Below, piece after piece: positions 7,729 to 16,278 of a stretch of 42,890 bases of DNA. This DNA comes from Bacteroidales bacterium (GTDB lineage: Bacteria; Bacteroidota; Bacteroidia; Bacteroidales; WCHB1-69), in the NCBI GenBank assembly GCA_024682995.1, contig JAIKYR010000116.1:1-42890 (forward strand). Reading direction: 5' to 3'. A program made the position numbers and the translations under genes. The notes beneath the pieces were generated by a model. That model made no database searches. It had not been told where the DNA came from and worked only from the letters and a program-made list of their open reading frames with translations. The number at the start of each line of letters is the position of its first letter. Position 1 is the first letter of the stretch.

Positions 7729-7950
7729 ATGGCAAAGCAATCATCATTCGATTTGGACGGCATCGTGACGGAAGCGTGCGGGAACGGGCTCTACCGGGTG
7801 CAGTTGGAAAGCGGGCATGTGATCATCGCCCATCTCTCCGGCAAGATGCGCCTGCATTACATCAAGATCCTGCCCGGCGACAAAGTCCAGGTGGCCATGT
7901 CTCCGTATGACCTCACCAAGGGGCGGATAACCTTCCGGTATAAAAGTTAA
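7729..7950 (+). CDS. infA: Translation initiation factor IF-1
   Basis: The 73-residue OB-fold protein binds the 30S A site during initiation. It shows the typical [22 protein letters not shown] segment, ILPGDKVQV, and the final [13 protein letters not shown]. The length is the family norm. It lies between map and rpmJ, as in many bacterial alpha operons. Confidence 0.97.
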   Translation: MAKQSSFDLDGIVTEACGNGLYRVQLESGHVIIAHLSGKMRLHYIKILPGDKVQVAMSPYDLTKGRITFRYKS

Positions 7951-7995
7951 GGAATCAAATAAAGAAAAATAATAACATCAATAAAACAGAAAAAA

Positions 7996-8112
7996 ATGAA
8001 AGTAAGAGCGTCAGTTAAAAAGAGATCAGAAGACTGTATCGTGGTGAAACGTCACGGAGTGGTTTACGTGATTAACAAGAAGAACCCTAAAATGAAACAG
8101 CGTCAGGGTTAA
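7996..8112 (+). CDS. rpmJ: 50S ribosomal protein L36, zinc-free type
   Basis: The 38-residue protein starts [10 protein letters not shown] and ends PKMKQRQG, the L36 signature. Of the usual three Cys and one His zinc ligands, only the Cys at position 14 remains; the others are replaced (Ser at 11, Asn at 27, Met near 33). Loss of the zinc ribbon is common in Bacteroidota L36. It follows infA by 45 nt and precedes rpsM by 49 nt. Confidence 0.95.
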   Translation: MKVRASVKKRSEDCIVVKRHGVVYVINKKNPKMKQRQG

Positions 8113-8161
8113 GATTATCATCGAGTAAAATTATTAATTAACAATAAAATATTAAAGTAAT

Positions 8162-8536
8162 ATGGCAAGAATTGCAGGTATTGATTTACCGAAGAACAAA
8201 CATGGCGAGATCGGCTTGACCTACATTTACGGAATCGGCAGAAGCACTGCCCAAAAGATTCTGACGAAGGCCGGTATCAGCTGGGACAAGAAGGTAAATG
8301 AATGGAACGACGATGAGTTGGCATTGATCCGTGGATTGGTTAATGAAATGAAAGTTGAGGGACCCCTGAGATCTGACGAGCAGATGAACATCAAGCGACT
8401 GATGGATATCGGCTGCTACAGAGGCATCCGTCACCGTTTGGGATTACCGGTACGTGGACAGAGCACGAAGAACAACGCCCGTACACGTAAGGGTCGTAAG
8501 AAAACTGTTGCGAACAAGAAGAAAGCAACCAAGTAG
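8162..8536 (+). CDS. rpsM: 30S ribosomal protein S13
   Basis: S13 is a head protein of the small subunit that contacts tRNA and the L5 bridge. The 124-residue sequence starts [25 protein letters not shown], has the helix-hairpin-helix region, then the conserved [22 protein letters not shown] and a lysine-rich tail. Length and order (rpmJ-rpsM-rpsK) are typical. Confidence 0.97.
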   Translation: MARIAGIDLPKNKHGEIGLTYIYGIGRSTAQKILTKAGISWDKKVNEWNDDELALIRGLVNEMKVEGPLRSDEQMNIKRLMDIGCYRGIRHRLGLPVRGQSTKNNARTRKGRKKTVANKKKATK

Positions 8537-8571
8537 TTAATAATCATTACGGATAGAGAAAACATACAGTT

Positions 8572-8961
8572 ATGGCAAAAAATACAAAAACATCCAAGAA
8601 AAAAGTTGTCAGAATTGAGGCTTCAGGCAAAGCGTTCATATATGCATCTTTCAATAACGTTATTGTTTCCCTTACCAATAATGACGGTCAGGTGATCTCC
8701 TGGTCTTCCGCCGGTAAAATGGGATACAGAGGTTCCAAGAAGAACACCCCCTACGCTGCCCAGATGGTGGCTCAAGACTGTGCCAAGGTCGCCTATGACC
8801 TCGGTCTCCGCAAAGTTAAGGTTTACGTAAAAGGTCCGGGACAAGGCCGTGAATCGGCTATCCGTTCCATCAACACCACGGGTATCATCGTGGAAGAGAT
8901 CACGGATGTCACTCCGCTTCCGCACAACGGTTGCCGTCCTCCCAAACACAGAAGAGTATAA
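8572..8961 (+). CDS. rpsK: 30S ribosomal protein S11
   Basis: S11 forms part of the small-subunit platform next to the mRNA exit. The 129-residue protein has a basic N-terminal tail, then [47 protein letters not shown] and the C-terminal [15 protein letters not shown], all family hallmarks. It is 35 nt after rpsM. Confidence 0.97.
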   Translation: MAKNTKTSKKKVVRIEASGKAFIYASFNNVIVSLTNNDGQVISWSSAGKMGYRGSKKNTPYAAQMVAQDCAKVAYDLGLRKVKVYVKGPGQGRESAIRSINTTGIIVEEITDVTPLPHNGCRPPKHRRV

Positions 8962-9002
8962 TTTTTCACATCATCCTATAACAATAAAAAAAGTTTACAA
9001 TT

Positions 9003-9608
9003 ATGGCAAGATATACAGGACCTAAAACGAAAATCGCTAGAAAATTCAAAGAACCGATTTACGGACCGGACAAGAGTCTGGAGAGAAAGAACTACGCTCC
9101 GGGCCAGCATGGTCAGAGCCGGAGACGCTCCAAGCTTTCCGAGTACGGCATGCAGCTTCAGGAGAAGCAGAAAGCCAAATACACCTACGGTCTTCTTGAG
9201 CGTCAGTTCCGCAAACTGTTCCATTTGGCAGCCCGCAAGAAAGGTGTCACGGGCCAGAACCTCATGCAGCTCATCGAGTCCCGCTTGGACAATGTGGTGT
9301 TCCGCTTGGGCATTGCGCCTTCCCGTGCTGCTGCCCGCCAGCTGGTTTCCCACCGCCACATCTCCGTCAACGGCGCTATCTGCAACATCCCTTCCCGTCT
9401 GCTGGTTCCCGGTGACACGGTGGAGGTGCGCGAGCGCTCCCAAGCCCTCGAGGTGATTACAAACTCCCTCAGCGGCAAGGCTATGAACTCCGCATGGCTC
9501 GAATGGGACGGCAATCTGATGGTAGGCAAGTTCATGAACTACCCGCAGAGAGAGGAAATCCCTGAGACCATTAACGAGCAGGCTATCGTTGAGTTGTACT
9601 CCAAATAG
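9003..9608 (+). CDS. rpsD: 30S ribosomal protein S4
   Basis: S4 nucleates assembly of the 16S 5' domain and is an autoregulator of the alpha operon in many bacteria. The 201-residue protein starts [14 protein letters not shown], lacks an N-terminal zinc-binding Cys cluster, and contains the S4 RNA-binding domain at about residues 93-155 ([20 protein letters not shown] and SHRHISVNG). Its stop codon shares its last base with a heptamer array that fills the spacer to rpoA. Confidence 0.97.
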   Translation: MARYTGPKTKIARKFKEPIYGPDKSLERKNYAPGQHGQSRRRSKLSEYGMQLQEKQKAKYTYGLLERQFRKLFHLAARKKGVTGQNLMQLIESRLDNVVFRLGIAPSRAAARQLVSHRHISVNGAICNIPSRLLVPGDTVEVRERSQALEVITNSLSGKAMNSAWLEWDGNLMVGKFMNYPQREEIPETINEQAIVELYSK

Positions 9609-9709
9609 TGATCAGTGATTAGTGAACAGCGATCAGAACAAAGACCCCTTCCGGATCACCGTTCACAGCTCACAGTTCACACGATATTAATTACAGATCA
9701 CAAATTAAA
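9608..9709. repeat. Two-armed heptamer repeat in the rpsD-rpoA spacer
   Basis: The left arm (9608-9635) is four heptamers of the form GTGATCA, GTGATTA, GTGAACA, GCGATCA. The right arm (9654-9709) is also 7-bp periodic and begins GATCACC, GTTCACA, GCTCACA, GTTCACA. GTGAAC of the left arm is the exact reverse complement of GTTCAC of the right, so the arms are inverted relative to each other, with fewer than 20 bp between them. The first base is the last base of the rpsD stop codon. The transcript should fold into a hairpin inside the operon. Confidence 0.8.
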
Positions 9710-9719
9710 ACACAATACA

Positions 9720-10715
9720 ATGGCAATTTTAACATTTCAGAAACCCGATAAGGTCATCATGAATGAGGCCGACGATTTTCACGGCATATTTGAATTTCGT
9801 CCCCTGCAGCAAGGTTATGGCGTAACCATTGGTACCGCCCTGCGCCGCGTGCTGCTCTCTTCATTGGAAGGCTATGCCATTACCTCCGTCAAAATCGAAG
9901 GCGTTGCCCAGGAGTTCTCCTCCATCGCGGGTGTTATGGAAGATGTCACCGACATCGTCCTGAACCTCAAGCAGGTGCGCTTCAAGAACAAGATTGAGAA
10001 CAATAATGCTGAGAAAGCCACCATCATCATCTCCGGTCAGGAACAGTTTACCGCCGGCGATATGAACCGCTTCCTCAACTTCTTCCAGGTCCTCAATCCT
10101 GAACTGCTGATCTGCCGCATGGAACCCTCTGTGAAACTGGTCATGGAGATCACTATCGACAAGGGCCGTGGTTATGTGCCTGTGGAGGACAACCACACGC
10201 TTCATGAGGGCATCAACGTCATCGCCATCGACTCTATCCATACGCCCATCAAGAATGTGAAGTATGTGATTGAGCCGTACCGCGTTGAGCAGAAGACGGA
10301 CTTTGAAAAGCTGGTGCTGGAAATCGACACCGACGGATCCATCAACCCGAAAGACGCGTTGAAAGAAGCCGCCAAGATCCTGATTCAGCATTTTGCGCTT
10401 TTCTCCGATGACAAGATCTCTCTGGATGCGCCGGAAGAGCCCGCCACGGTGGAGGATTTCGATGAGGATGACATTCTCAAACGTCAGATTCTCAAATCCA
10501 AGCTCGTGGATATGGACCTCTCTGTCAGAGCGCTCAACTGCCTGAAATCGGCAGAGCTGGAAACGCTCGGCGACCTGGTGGCCATCCATAAGAGCGACCT
10601 CCTCAAGTTCCGTAACTTCGGCAAGAAATCCCTCGCCGAGTTGGAGGAATTAGTGAAATCCAAAGGTTTGGAGTTTGGAATGAATGTATCAAAGTATAAA
10701 TTAGATAGAGATTAA
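9720..10715 (+). CDS. rpoA: DNA-directed RNA polymerase subunit alpha
   Basis: The alpha subunit scaffolds RNA polymerase assembly and carries the C-terminal domain that binds UP elements and activators. The 331-residue protein has the N-terminal domain ([20 protein letters not shown], about residues 37-56) and the helix-hairpin-helix C-terminal domain ([19 protein letters not shown] and [12 protein letters not shown], about residues 258-310). The frame stays open 105 nt further upstream, through the repeat spacer, but the family start MAILTFQKP at 9720 is preferred. It is 4 nt ahead of rplQ. Confidence 0.97.
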   Translation: MAILTFQKPDKVIMNEADDFHGIFEFRPLQQGYGVTIGTALRRVLLSSLEGYAITSVKIEGVAQEFSSIAGVMEDVTDIVLNLKQVRFKNKIENNNAEKATIIISGQEQFTAGDMNRFLNFFQVLNPELLICRMEPSVKLVMEITIDKGRGYVPVEDNHTLHEGINVIAIDSIHTPIKNVKYVIEPYRVEQKTDFEKLVLEIDTDGSINPKDALKEAAKILIQHFALFSDDKISLDAPEEPATVEDFDEDDILKRQILKSKLVDMDLSVRALNCLKSAELETLGDLVAIHKSDLLKFRNFGKKSLAELEELVKSKGLEFGMNVSKYKLDRD

Positions 10716-10719
10716 TAAT

Positions 10720-11211
10720 ATGAGACACGCGAAAAGAATCAATCATTTAGGTAGAACGGATGCCCATAGAAAGGCCATGATGGCCAATATGGCTACATCT
10801 CTGATTATGCATAAGAGAATTTCCACGACCTTGGCTAAGGCTAAAGAATTGAGAAAGTTCGTAGAACCCATCGTCACGCGCAGCAAGAATGATACGACGC
10901 ACTCCAGACGTATGGTTTTCTCCCAGCTTCGCAACAAATATGCCGTCACCGAGTTGTTCCGTGAGATTTCCCAGAAGATCGCCACGCGCCCCGGCGGATA
11001 CACCCGTATCCTGAAGACCGGTTTCCGCAAGGGTGACAATGCCGAGATGTGCATCATCGAATTTGTGGACTACAACGAGACGTACACCACTGAAGGTGGC
11101 AAGAAGAAATCGACCCGTACCCGCAGAAGCAGCAAGAAGGCTGTCAAGACGGAGGAAGTGGTGGCTGAAGCCGCTGCCGAGACCGTTGCCGAAGAGCCTC
11201 AGGCTGAATAA
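10720..11211 (+). CDS. rplQ: 50S ribosomal protein L17
   Basis: L17 lines the peptide exit region of the large subunit. The first 115 or so residues are the L17 fold ([51 protein letters not shown]). The remaining roughly 45 residues are a basic stretch followed by an Ala/Glu-rich acidic tail, so at 163 residues the protein exceeds the E. coli form. Such tails are common in this phylum. It is the last gene of the operon and is followed by a terminator. Confidence 0.96.
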   Translation: MRHAKRINHLGRTDAHRKAMMANMATSLIMHKRISTTLAKAKELRKFVEPIVTRSKNDTTHSRRMVFSQLRNKYAVTELFREISQKIATRPGGYTRILKTGFRKGDNAEMCIIEFVDYNETYTTEGGKKKSTRTRRSSKKAVKTEEVVAEAAAETVAEEPQAE

Positions 11212-11237
11212 TCTGTGTAGTACGGATTATGCCATGC

Positions 11238-11269
11238 AGAGGATGGACCGATGTTCATCCTCTTTTTTT
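11238..11269 (+). terminator. Intrinsic terminator of the ribosomal operon
   Basis: An 8-bp stem (11238-11245 with 11256-11263), a 10-nt loop and a T-run to 11269, starting 27 nt after the rplQ stop. Confidence 0.88.
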
Positions 11270-11300
11270 GTTTGCTGAGGGCGCAATGGCGTTTATTTTG

Positions 11301-11308
11301 TATCTTTG
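11301..11308 (+). promoter_or_regulatory. Promoter -7 box of rmlA
   Basis: TATCTTTG lies 37 nt before the rmlA start and just after the ribosomal operon terminator. Confidence 0.72.
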
Positions 11309-11344
11309 CACCTCATAAATGATATTCAGAAATAATAACGTACT

Positions 11345-12205
11345 ATGAAAGGAATTGTGCTGGCCGGCGGCGCCGGAACCCGTCTTCACCCCATTACCTT
11401 GGCCATGAGCAAGCAGCTTATGCCCATTTATGACAAGCCTATGATCTATTACCCGATTTCGACCCTCATGCAGGCCGACATCCGGGAAATACTCATTATC
11501 TCCACCCCGCAGGACCTGCCCAACTTCGAGCATCTGCTGGGCGACGGCTCCCGCATCGGCTGCCGTTTCGAGTACAAGGTGCAGGAGGTGCCCAACGGCC
11601 TCGCGCAGGCGTTCGTGCTCGGCGAGGAGTTCATCGGCAGCGACAAGGCCGCTCTGGTGCTTGGCGACAACATCTTCTACGGTGGCGGCATTGAACACCA
11701 TCTGATGGAGAGCAAGGACCCTGATGGCGGCGTGATCTTCGCCTATCATGTGTCGGATCCTGAGCGTTATGGCGTGGTGGAGTTCGACGAGCACATGCAG
11801 GCCGTCTCCATTGAGGAGAAACCCAAGCAGCCGAAATCCAACTATGCGGTGCCGGGACTTTACTTCTACGACAACAGTGTGGTGGAGGTGGCCAAGAACA
11901 TCAAGCCCAGCGCGCGTGGCGAGTATGAGATTACGGATGTGAACCGTTACTATCTGGAGGCCGGCAAGTTGAAAGTCTGCAAGCTGGACCGCGGCACGGC
12001 CTGGCTTGATACGGGCACGTTCAACTCCTTGATTGAAGCTACACAGTTTGTGCAGGTCATCGAGGCTCGCCAGGGCCTGAAAGTAGGCTGCATCGAGGAA
12101 ATTGCCTATCAGCACGGCTTCATCGACGCCGCCCAGCTGGAAGAAATTGCCCAACCCCTCATGAAGAGCGGTTACGGAGCCTATCTGATGGGCTTGCTGA
12201 AATAG
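11345..12205 (+). CDS. rmlA: Glucose-1-phosphate thymidylyltransferase
   Basis: Makes dTDP-glucose from dTTP and glucose 1-phosphate, the first step towards dTDP-rhamnose and related sugars. The 286-residue protein has the nucleotide-binding [11 protein letters not shown] (residues 6-16), [16 protein letters not shown], the metal-binding [30 protein letters not shown] and [10 protein letters not shown]. Length is normal for the RmlA short type. The partners rmlB, rmlC and rmlD are not in the window, so the gene is an orphan here, with its own promoter. It converges on the M1 peptidase gene with a shared hairpin between them. Confidence 0.95.
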   Translation: MKGIVLAGGAGTRLHPITLAMSKQLMPIYDKPMIYYPISTLMQADIREILIISTPQDLPNFEHLLGDGSRIGCRFEYKVQEVPNGLAQAFVLGEEFIGSDKAALVLGDNIFYGGGIEHHLMESKDPDGGVIFAYHVSDPERYGVVEFDEHMQAVSIEEKPKQPKSNYAVPGLYFYDNSVVEVAKNIKPSARGEYEITDVNRYYLEAGKLKVCKLDRGTAWLDTGTFNSLIEATQFVQVIEARQGLKVGCIEEIAYQHGFIDAAQLEEIAQPLMKSGYGAYLMGLLK

Positions 12206-12230
12206 AGGGTGTTTTTCATAAGGATACATA

Positions 12231-12259
12231 AATCCCGTATCACATTGTGGTGCGGGATT
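12231..12259. terminator. Bidirectional hairpin between rmlA and the M1 peptidase gene
   Basis: AATCCCG (12231-12237) pairs with CGGGATT (12253-12259), with partial extension inward. A T-rich stretch follows on the plus strand. It probably ends rmlA transcription and may also serve the opposing gene. Confidence 0.6.
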
Positions 12260-12260
12260 A

Positions 12261-14573
12261 TTATTTTTTCACCACCTTCTTTGTCAGATGCTGCTCCCCG
12301 CATTTCGCGTTCAGGAAATAGACACCGCTGGAAAGGTGTTGCACATTGAAGGTGTTGCTGCCCGGCTTCAGGCGCACGACCATGACGGTACGGCCCGTGG
12401 AGTCGGTCAGGGTGGCCCGTATGGGCTTCTCGCTACCCTGCACCAGGATGTTCAGCTGGTCGGCAACCGGGTTGGGGTAGAGGTGCCATCCGGCGTGGTC
12501 CTCAATGTCGGCGACGCTCGCATTGGCATCTCCTACCGCCAAGCAATACTGTCCGGGTTGCAGGACGGTGGTCTTGACGTAGCCCGCCAGCATACTGCCT
12601 GTGCGCGTGTGTTGGATCACACGCCACGGCATGGAGGCATTTTCCCGATAAAGCAGCTTTAGCTGCGAGATGTCGTAACTGGCATCAAACCACTCGTAAT
12701 CCAACTGTCCCTCAAATCCTCGCCGGTAACGGAATTGGATGTAGCCCATTGGGGTGGTATTGACGGCGGTGTTGTAGGCCATGCCGATAGTCCAATAGTG
12801 CGTGTCGGCCATCTTGTGGATGCCGGCAGGAAGCTCGTCGGGCACATCCGGCGCCACCAAGTTGTGCTCGATGCGCACCAGCACCGTGTCGGGGAACGAT
12901 TCAAGCCGGAAGGTGCAGTCGGCATCCGAGGGCGACCAGTTGGTGCCGCTGGTGAGCGAACGCGTGTAGTCGATGACAGCATCCGTGATCTTCTCTGCAT
13001 AGTCCACCATGCCGAATGCCGGAACGAAGGGGATGTTCACATCCACGTGGCCGAACTCACCCGAGAACATCATGTTCGGAATGGTATGCAGCTGGCGCTG
13101 TTCGGACACAAAGGTGAGGTCCACGCGGTTGTCGTTTACGAATTGGGTGGCATGATGCAGTTTTTGGTGTAAATAAATGCGGTATTGATTGCCCGAAAGG
13201 GGCTTGATGGAATCAATGGAAAAATGCGGGAAGCCGGGTTGATGCACCCAACCTTCGTAAAAGCTGGTCAGGTTCATGCCGGACACCTGCGACAAGTAGG
13301 TGAAAAGTTCCGGGGAGGATATGTTCTGGAAGGCATAGTGGTTGAGCATACTGCGCATGGAATTGAAAAACAGCGAGTCGCCCATGTGGCTGCGCAACGT
13401 GTGTACCACTAGTGCCCCCTTGTCGTAGGAGTGCATCCCGTAGGTGACGGTCTGTGGCACTGCGTCCAATGCGTAGTACCCGCTGTCTCTTGTCGCGATG
13501 TTGTTGAGAACGTCGTGGTGCTTGTCGCGGATGTCACCGAGGTAGTCGTTGTGAATGAGCCCCGCGACCAGTGCCTCGGAATAGGATGCGAAACCCTCGT
13601 TGATCCACATCTCCTCGGCTTGGTGGCAGGTTATCAGGTCACCGAACCAGTGGTGGAATAGCTCATGGGCATACAGCGACTCGTATTCGGTGCCTCCGGT
13701 GATGGCCGCGTTAGGGTAGGCGATGTTGGTGGCGTGTTCCATGGCGCCGTTATTGAAGTTGACGGCCACATAACCCACACGCTGCCAGCGGTATGGACCG
13801 AACAGCCGCTCATACATGCGCAGGATGTCCTTCAGATGCACAAACGATCCGGCCACCTTGTTGATGGTGCTTGGCTGGGCGTAAATCTGGATGGGGATGA
13901 CGCGTTCCATGCCGTGGAACGTGTCGGCGTAGAGGCGGTAGTCGCCCACGGCTACGGAGGCTAAATAGGAGGGGATGGGGTCTGTCATGTTCCAAGTCCA
14001 CAGTCGGCTGCTGTCGGCCAGCGTCAGCGAGTCGGTAAGCATGCCCCCGCACACGGCCGTCTTGCCCGCCTCGGTGCGGACGTGCAAGGTATAGGTGGAT
14101 TTGTCAGTGAACACATCCAGGCACGGGAACCACGCCCGCCCGATGGGATGCGGCCGATAGTCCAGATCCACGCCGATATTATAGCAGTATTGTCCCGAGT
14201 AATGGATGCCGCCCCACACCATGCCGGGCATGAAGGGGGTGCCGTGGTAGCAGACGCGCACTGCAATGGTGTCGCCGAGCTGCAACGCCGGTGTGTTGAT
14301 GTGCAGTTTTGCACCTTGATGGGTGAAGCTGGCCGGTTGTCCGCCTGCAAGAACGGAATCCACCGTCAAACCCATCAGGTCCAAGGTTACTTGACTGAGG
14401 TTGTCTTGTTTGGCAATGACGGTGAGCTGTGCATCTCCATAGATGATATGTGTGCTGAAGTCGCGGATGTCGAGTTGGAGGTCATAGTGGGCCACGTGCA
14501 AGGTGTCGCCAAGGTCTTGGGCGTGCAGTGCGGCGGCGAAAAAGGTGATGAGGATGAACAGGGTTCTTTTCAT
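12261..14573 (-). CDS. Secreted M1-family zinc aminopeptidase with T9SS sorting tail
   Basis: Predicted extracellular or cell-surface aminopeptidase. From the chosen start the 770-residue protein has a signal peptide (MKRTLF, hydrophobic core, cleavage near AlaLeuHisAlaGln at about 19). An M1 fold follows with the exopeptidase motif GAMEH (276-280) and the zinc site HELFHHWFGD (303-312), with the third ligand Glu at 326 in WINEGFASY. The last 80 or so residues are a type A sorting domain (LYPNP, then GRTV and LSSGVYFL, ending in Lys-rich KKVVKK). This marks it as a client of the type IX secretion system. The frame extends 16 residues further upstream, but that would overrun the promoter leader and spoil the signal peptide. 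Confidence 0.92.
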   Translation of the reverse strand: MKRTLFILITFFAAALHAQDLGDTLHVAHYDLQLDIRDFSTHIIYGDAQLTVIAKQDNLSQVTLDLMGLTVDSVLAGGQPASFTHQGAKLHINTPALQLGDTIAVRVCYHGTPFMPGMVWGGIHYSGQYCYNIGVDLDYRPHPIGRAWFPCLDVFTDKSTYTLHVRTEAGKTAVCGGMLTDSLTLADSSRLWTWNMTDPIPSYLASVAVGDYRLYADTFHGMERVIPIQIYAQPSTINKVAGSFVHLKDILRMYERLFGPYRWQRVGYVAVNFNNGAMEHATNIAYPNAAITGGTEYESLYAHELFHHWFGDLITCHQAEEMWINEGFASYSEALVAGLIHNDYLGDIRDKHHDVLNNIATRDSGYYALDAVPQTVTYGMHSYDKGALVVHTLRSHMGDSLFFNSMRSMLNHYAFQNISSPELFTYLSQVSGMNLTSFYEGWVHQPGFPHFSIDSIKPLSGNQYRIYLHQKLHHATQFVNDNRVDLTFVSEQRQLHTIPNMMFSGEFGHVDVNIPFVPAFGMVDYAEKITDAVIDYTRSLTSGTNWSPSDADCTFRLESFPDTVLVRIEHNLVAPDVPDELPAGIHKMADTHYWTIGMAYNTAVNTTPMGYIQFRYRRGFEGQLDYEWFDASYDISQLKLLYRENASMPWRVIQHTRTGSMLAGYVKTTVLQPGQYCLAVGDANASVADIEDHAGWHLYPNPVADQLNILVQGSEKPIRATLTDSTGRTVMVVRLKPGSNTFNVQHLSSGVYFLNAKCGEQHLTKKVVKK

Positions 14574-14608
14574 ATTGTCTGTTGTTTGTTTGCGGAATAA
14601 TGCGGCTG

Positions 14609-14616
14609 CAAAGGTA
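14609..14616 (-). promoter_or_regulatory. Promoter -7 box of the M1 peptidase gene
   Basis: TACCTTTG on the minus strand lies 36 nt upstream of the chosen start and back-to-back with the wecB promoter. Confidence 0.68.
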
Positions 14617-14634
14617 CGCAATTATTTTTTTCAT

Positions 14635-14642
14635 TACTTTTG
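14635..14642 (+). promoter_or_regulatory. Promoter -7 box of wecB
   Basis: TACTTTTG overlaps the earliest possible start codon of wecB (14640), which therefore cannot be used from this promoter. It supports a start at 14652 or 14661. Confidence 0.65.
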
Positions 14643-14660
14643 CAATTCAAAATGTCAGCA

Positions 14661-15728
14661 ATGAAGATTTTATCGGTTATCGGTGCGCGGCCCCAGTTCG
14701 TGAAGGCGGCGGTGGTGAGTGCGGAAATACATAACACCCCCGGTGTCAGCGAGGTGCTGGTCCATACCGGCCAGCATTTCGACGCTAACATGTCACAGCT
14801 CTTTTTCGAGGAGATGGGCATCCGGCAGCCGCAATACAATCTGGGTATCCACAGCTTGCCCCACGAGGAGATGGTATCACAGATGCAGGCAGGTATTGAA
14901 CGGGTGATTCGTGACGAGTGCCCCGACTGGCTGTTGGTCTATGGCGATACGGATTCCACGCTGGCCGGCGCGCAGGCTGCCCGCGCGTGTGCGGTGCCAC
15001 TGTGCCATGTGGAGGCTGGCCTGCGCTCGTTCAACCCGAAGATGCGCGAGGAGTATAACCGCATCCAGACCGACAAACTCAGCGATGTGCTGTTTGCGCC
15101 CACCACGACAGCCGTGCGTAATCTCGAACACGAAGGTATTGACCCGAAGAAGATTATCCTTACCGGCGATGTGATGAAGGATGCGGCCCTGCTGTTCGCG
15201 CCGCAGGCACGCAAACCGCAAGTGGAACTGCCGGACGAGTTCGTCCTCTGTACGTTACATCGGGCCGAGAATACGGATAATCCCGAAATCTTGAAGGAGC
15301 TGCTGTTGGCTTTGGAGATGGTTAGCCAATTTGTGCCGGTGGTGCTGCCGTTGCATCCGCGCACCCGCCAGAAGATGCAGGAAATCAACTATCCGATTGA
15401 ACGGTCTCCCATCTTGTTTATAGATCCCGTGGGCTATTTGGAGATGCTGTATCTGCTGCAGCATTGCCGGTTGGTGATGACCGACAGCGGCGGCGTGCAG
15501 AAGGAGGCCTATTTCGCCCACAAATACTGCATGACCCTTCGCGAAGAGACCGAATGGGTGGAACTGTGCGCCCGCGGCTATAATCATCTGCTCGGGCACA
15601 ACCATATAGATATTGTATCCACCGTTCGGAATTTTCTCTCCATGCCGCCTTTGTTCACGGATGATCTCTACGGTGACGGCCACGCGGCACGCAAGATTGT
15701 GTGCGAATTGACGAAAAAGGGTGGATGA
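14661..15728 (+). CDS. wecB: UDP-N-acetylglucosamine 2-epimerase (non-hydrolysing)
   Basis: Interconverts UDP-GlcNAc and UDP-ManNAc for surface polysaccharide. Family motifs in order: MKILSVIGARPQFVKAA, VHTGQHFD, YGDTDSTLAGA, CHVEAGLRSF, EEYNRIQTDKLSD, TGDVMKD, CTLHRAEN, PLHPRTR and TDSGGVQKEAYF. The start at 14661 matches the family N-terminus (355 residues); 14652 is possible. The stop codon lies directly against the left arm of the heptamer cassette. A UDP-ManNAc dehydrogenase is not seen nearby. Confidence 0.94.
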   Translation: MKILSVIGARPQFVKAAVVSAEIHNTPGVSEVLVHTGQHFDANMSQLFFEEMGIRQPQYNLGIHSLPHEEMVSQMQAGIERVIRDECPDWLLVYGDTDSTLAGAQAARACAVPLCHVEAGLRSFNPKMREEYNRIQTDKLSDVLFAPTTTAVRNLEHEGIDPKKIILTGDVMKDAALLFAPQARKPQVELPDEFVLCTLHRAENTDNPEILKELLLALEMVSQFVPVVLPLHPRTRQKMQEINYPIERSPILFIDPVGYLEMLYLLQHCRLVMTDSGGVQKEAYFAHKYCMTLREETEWVELCARGYNHLLGHNHIDIVSTVRNFLSMPPLFTDDLYGDGHAARKIVCELTKKGG

Positions 15729-15770
15729 TAATTAACAATTAACAATTAATAATTAATAGTTAATAGTTAT
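15729..15770. repeat. Left heptamer arm of the cassette (6 units)
   Basis: Six 7-bp units: four of the form YAATTAA, then TAGTTAA and TAGTTAT. Read in reverse complement it matches the right arm (16279-16320) at 37 of 42 positions, and the outermost 14 bp are identical. It starts at the base after the wecB stop and contains the stop codon of the four-helix-bundle gene. Confidence 0.92.
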
Positions 15771-16125
15771 TGGGGGATTGTTGTTTGGTTTTGAGAATGG
15801 ATGTTAAAATTTTCAATAACTCCTGACATTCGCTATAAATGCTATTGAAGGCGTTATTGTCTATAAATCCGCTTTCATGTAGTAACTCTAACCAATATTC
15901 AGTTTCGGCTGCTTCTTTGAATGATATGTGCAATTTGGCATAAAAATCTCGTTTGCTTTGCGCAGTTGAAGCCTCCTTGGCGTTTGCCCCAATACTAGTC
16001 CCACTTCGTAGTATCTGCTTTGACATCACATATTCGTTTTTCTCATTTTTTAGAAAGGAATACAATTTGATAATTCGCAATGCAAAATGTTTTGTTTTCT
16101 CCAACAGCACACCCCTCGTCTTCAT
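15760..16125 (-). CDS. Four-helix bundle protein (S23 / 23S rRNA intervening-sequence protein family)
   Basis: The 121-residue, largely helical protein carries family hallmarks: a short N-terminus, then FALRIIKLYSFL, SKQILRSGTSIGANAKEA, a KRDFYAKLHISFKEAAETEYWLELL segment, and a terminal helix. Relatives are encoded in intervening sequences of 23S rRNA genes in spirochaetes and others, and as free genes in Bacteroidota. The same fold is used by Avd accessory proteins of diversity-generating retroelements. No reverse transcriptase or template repeat is present here. The last three residues (Asn-Asn-Tyr) and the stop are encoded by the left repeat arm. The molecular role is unknown. Confidence 0.85.
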   Translation of the reverse strand: MKTRGVLLEKTKHFALRIIKLYSFLKNEKNEYVMSKQILRSGTSIGANAKEASTAQSKRDFYAKLHISFKEAAETEYWLELLHESGFIDNNAFNSIYSECQELLKILTSILKTKQQSPNNY

Positions 16126-16155
16126 TCGCTCAATAATTTACATGGTAAATAAATG

Positions 16156-16190
16156 TTATGCAATTGAGACTTTACATTTCAATTGCATAA
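16156..16190. repeat. Perfect 12-bp palindromic stem, 11-nt loop
   Basis: TTATGCAATTGA (16156-16167) and its exact reverse complement (16179-16190) flank an 11-nt loop. It lies 31 bp upstream of the four-helix-bundle start on that gene's strand, inside the cassette. It could be an operator, an RNA hairpin in the leader, or a structural feature of the cassette. Confidence 0.8.
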
Positions 16191-16278
16191 GTAATTGTTC
16201 TTGAAATGCAGTGCTTTATTTTCTTAAAACATATGCATCCAAAATCAGCAACGCTCAACCTCGCCAATTATTGTATTA

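Noticed and set aside
9615..9719. In-frame 35-codon N-terminal extension of rpoA
   Set aside because: It translates the repeat spacer. The conserved alpha-subunit N-terminus begins at 9720.
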